A stretch of DNA of 6,072 nt, taken from contig CAZHJW010000147.1 of NCBI GenBank assembly GCA_964533265.1, forward strand, positions 1 to 6,072, given 5' to 3'. The translations under genes and the position numbers were made by a program. This stretch comes from UBA1100 sp964533265 (lineage in GTDB: Bacteria > Verrucomicrobiota > Verrucomicrobiia > Limisphaerales > UBA1100). Each line of letters begins with the position of its first letter. Positions within the stretch are counted from its first letter, which is position 1. Below the pieces are notes generated by a model. It was not told the origin of the DNA, searched no databases, and was given only the letters and a program-made list of their open reading frames with translations. Below, in pieces: positions 5,367 through 6,072 of this stretch.

Positions 5367-6072
5367 TTAGGCGAGCAAGCCTTTCAAAGGTCCAGTACTA
5401 TCAGCAAATCGCTCCATACCTGTACCCATTAACTGAGCTTGCGAGAGCCACAAATTGGCCAGTGGTGTTTTTTCAGGACAATTAAGGATGCGGCCTGTCT
5501 TGATTCTGCCGTTGGCAGAACCTGCTACAATTATGGGAAGCTCATCCATTGTGTGGTCTTTTCCATCTCCCAATCCTGAACCCAAAGTAATCATGGAGTG
5601 ATCTAAAAGGGTGTCATCCCCCTCCTTGATCGCATCCAACTGTTCCAGCACTTCGGCAAAAAGCTCCACATAAAACCGGTCCACTTGCGCAAGAATCTTT
5701 TTCACGTCTTCTCTGCCTTGCGAATGGGTGAGGCCATGATGTGATTTCGTGAAATTCAATTCATGGAATCGCTGAGGAGTCCCCCACCTTTCGGGTGCGA
5801 GCATGAACGTGGCAACATGTGTGAGGTCTCCTTGAAATGCCAGCACAAGCAATTTACCCATCATCCTTATGTACTCTCCACGCGTCAGGGGCGTTTCATC
5901 CGGTTCTTTCATATCCGCCCTCTCATGGGTGGCGTAGTACTTACTTAGCTTCTCAATCTGTTTTTCGATTTCCCTGACGGAAGTGAAGTACTCATCCAGC
6001 TTGTCTTTGTCATGACTACTCAGATTCTTTTCAAAATTGGCAGCATCCTGCAAAATCAAGTCCGTAATATCC
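5367..6072 (-). CDS. DUF1552 (HXXSHH) family protein, C-terminal half (partial)
   Basis: The frame is open to the right edge and ends at TAA 5367-5369, giving 234 residues out of the family's usual 430-460. There is no reason to start at TTG 6059, because homology continues upstream (DITDLILQDA...KLDEYFTSVREIEKQI, a family-typical helical segment). Next come LLVLAFQGDLTHVATFMLAPE, the signature region with HHGLTH, a helix (VDRFYVELFAEVLEQLDAIKEGDDTLLDHS), MITLGSGLGDGKDHTMDELPIIVAGSANGRIKTGR, and the end MERFADSTGPLKGLLA. The family is common in Planctomycetota and Verrucomicrobiota. It often sits beside DUF1592/DUF1588-type cytochrome-like proteins and is usually exported by Tat, but the N-terminus is outside the window. 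Its function is unknown. In the HXXSHH motif the last two changeable positions differ: H-G-L-T-H-S. Confidence 0.88.
   Translation of the reverse strand, partial: DITDLILQDAANFEKNLSSHDKDKLDEYFTSVREIEKQIEKLSKYYATHERADMKEPDETPLTRGEYIRMMGKLLVLAFQGDLTHVATFMLAPERWGTPQRFHELNFTKSHHGLTHSQGREDVKKILAQVDRFYVELFAEVLEQLDAIKEGDDTLLDHSMITLGSGLGDGKDHTMDELPIIVAGSANGRIKTGRILNCPEKTPLANLWLSQAQLMGTGMERFADSTGPLKGLLA

Noticed and set aside
6057..6059. TTG start for the DUF1552 protein
   Set aside because: The frame is open to the window edge and family-like residues continue upstream, so the gene is cut by the window rather than starting here.
1..6072. CRISPR arrays, insertion sequences or transposase genes
   Set aside because: No spaced direct repeats, terminal inverted repeats or transposase-like proteins are visible in the window.

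Overview
The window looks like a bacterial chromosome segment of moderate G+C. The best guess is the Planctomycetota-Verrucomicrobiota group, more likely Verrucomicrobiota. This rests on a DUF1552 (HXXSHH) gene at the right edge and the tail of a Gfo/Idh/MocA-type oxidoreductase at the left edge, two families abundant there. It is an inference from gene content, not a placement.

Layout from left to right: (1) the last 73 codons of a plus-strand oxidoreductase (1-222). (2) A tight minus-strand operon read queF > queC > queE (2130 down to 224). It encodes three enzymes that convert 6-carboxytetrahydropterin to preQ1, the precursor that Tgt inserts into tRNA on the way to queuosine. queD is not in the window. 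(3) A short divergent control region (about 2131-2294) holding a terminator-like hairpin, a competing inverted repeat and a six-codon mini-ORF. (4) A plus-strand gene pair (2295-5223): a diacylglycerol-kinase-like protein with an altered GGDGT loop, overlapping by 32 nt a 628-residue protein that joins a thymidylate-kinase-like P-loop domain to a class I SAM methyltransferase domain. (5) A 143-nt gap containing what reads as the 3' end of a tRNA-Gly on the minus strand. (6) The C-terminal half of a DUF1552 gene on the minus strand, running off the right edge.

The que genes form an ordinary pathway with two unusual proteins. QueC has none of the four zinc-binding cysteines of its family, and QueF has Asn where the active-site His is expected, while its nucleophilic Cys, Asp and Glu are intact. 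The plus-strand pair is the least familiar part of the window. The two products are probably translationally coupled and may act on one lipid-like or nucleotide-like substrate through phosphorylation and methylation, but the sequence does not name the substrate. Its leader is arranged as an attenuator might be. The tRNA-Gly fragment suggests that an integration event once occurred next to the DUF1552 gene.
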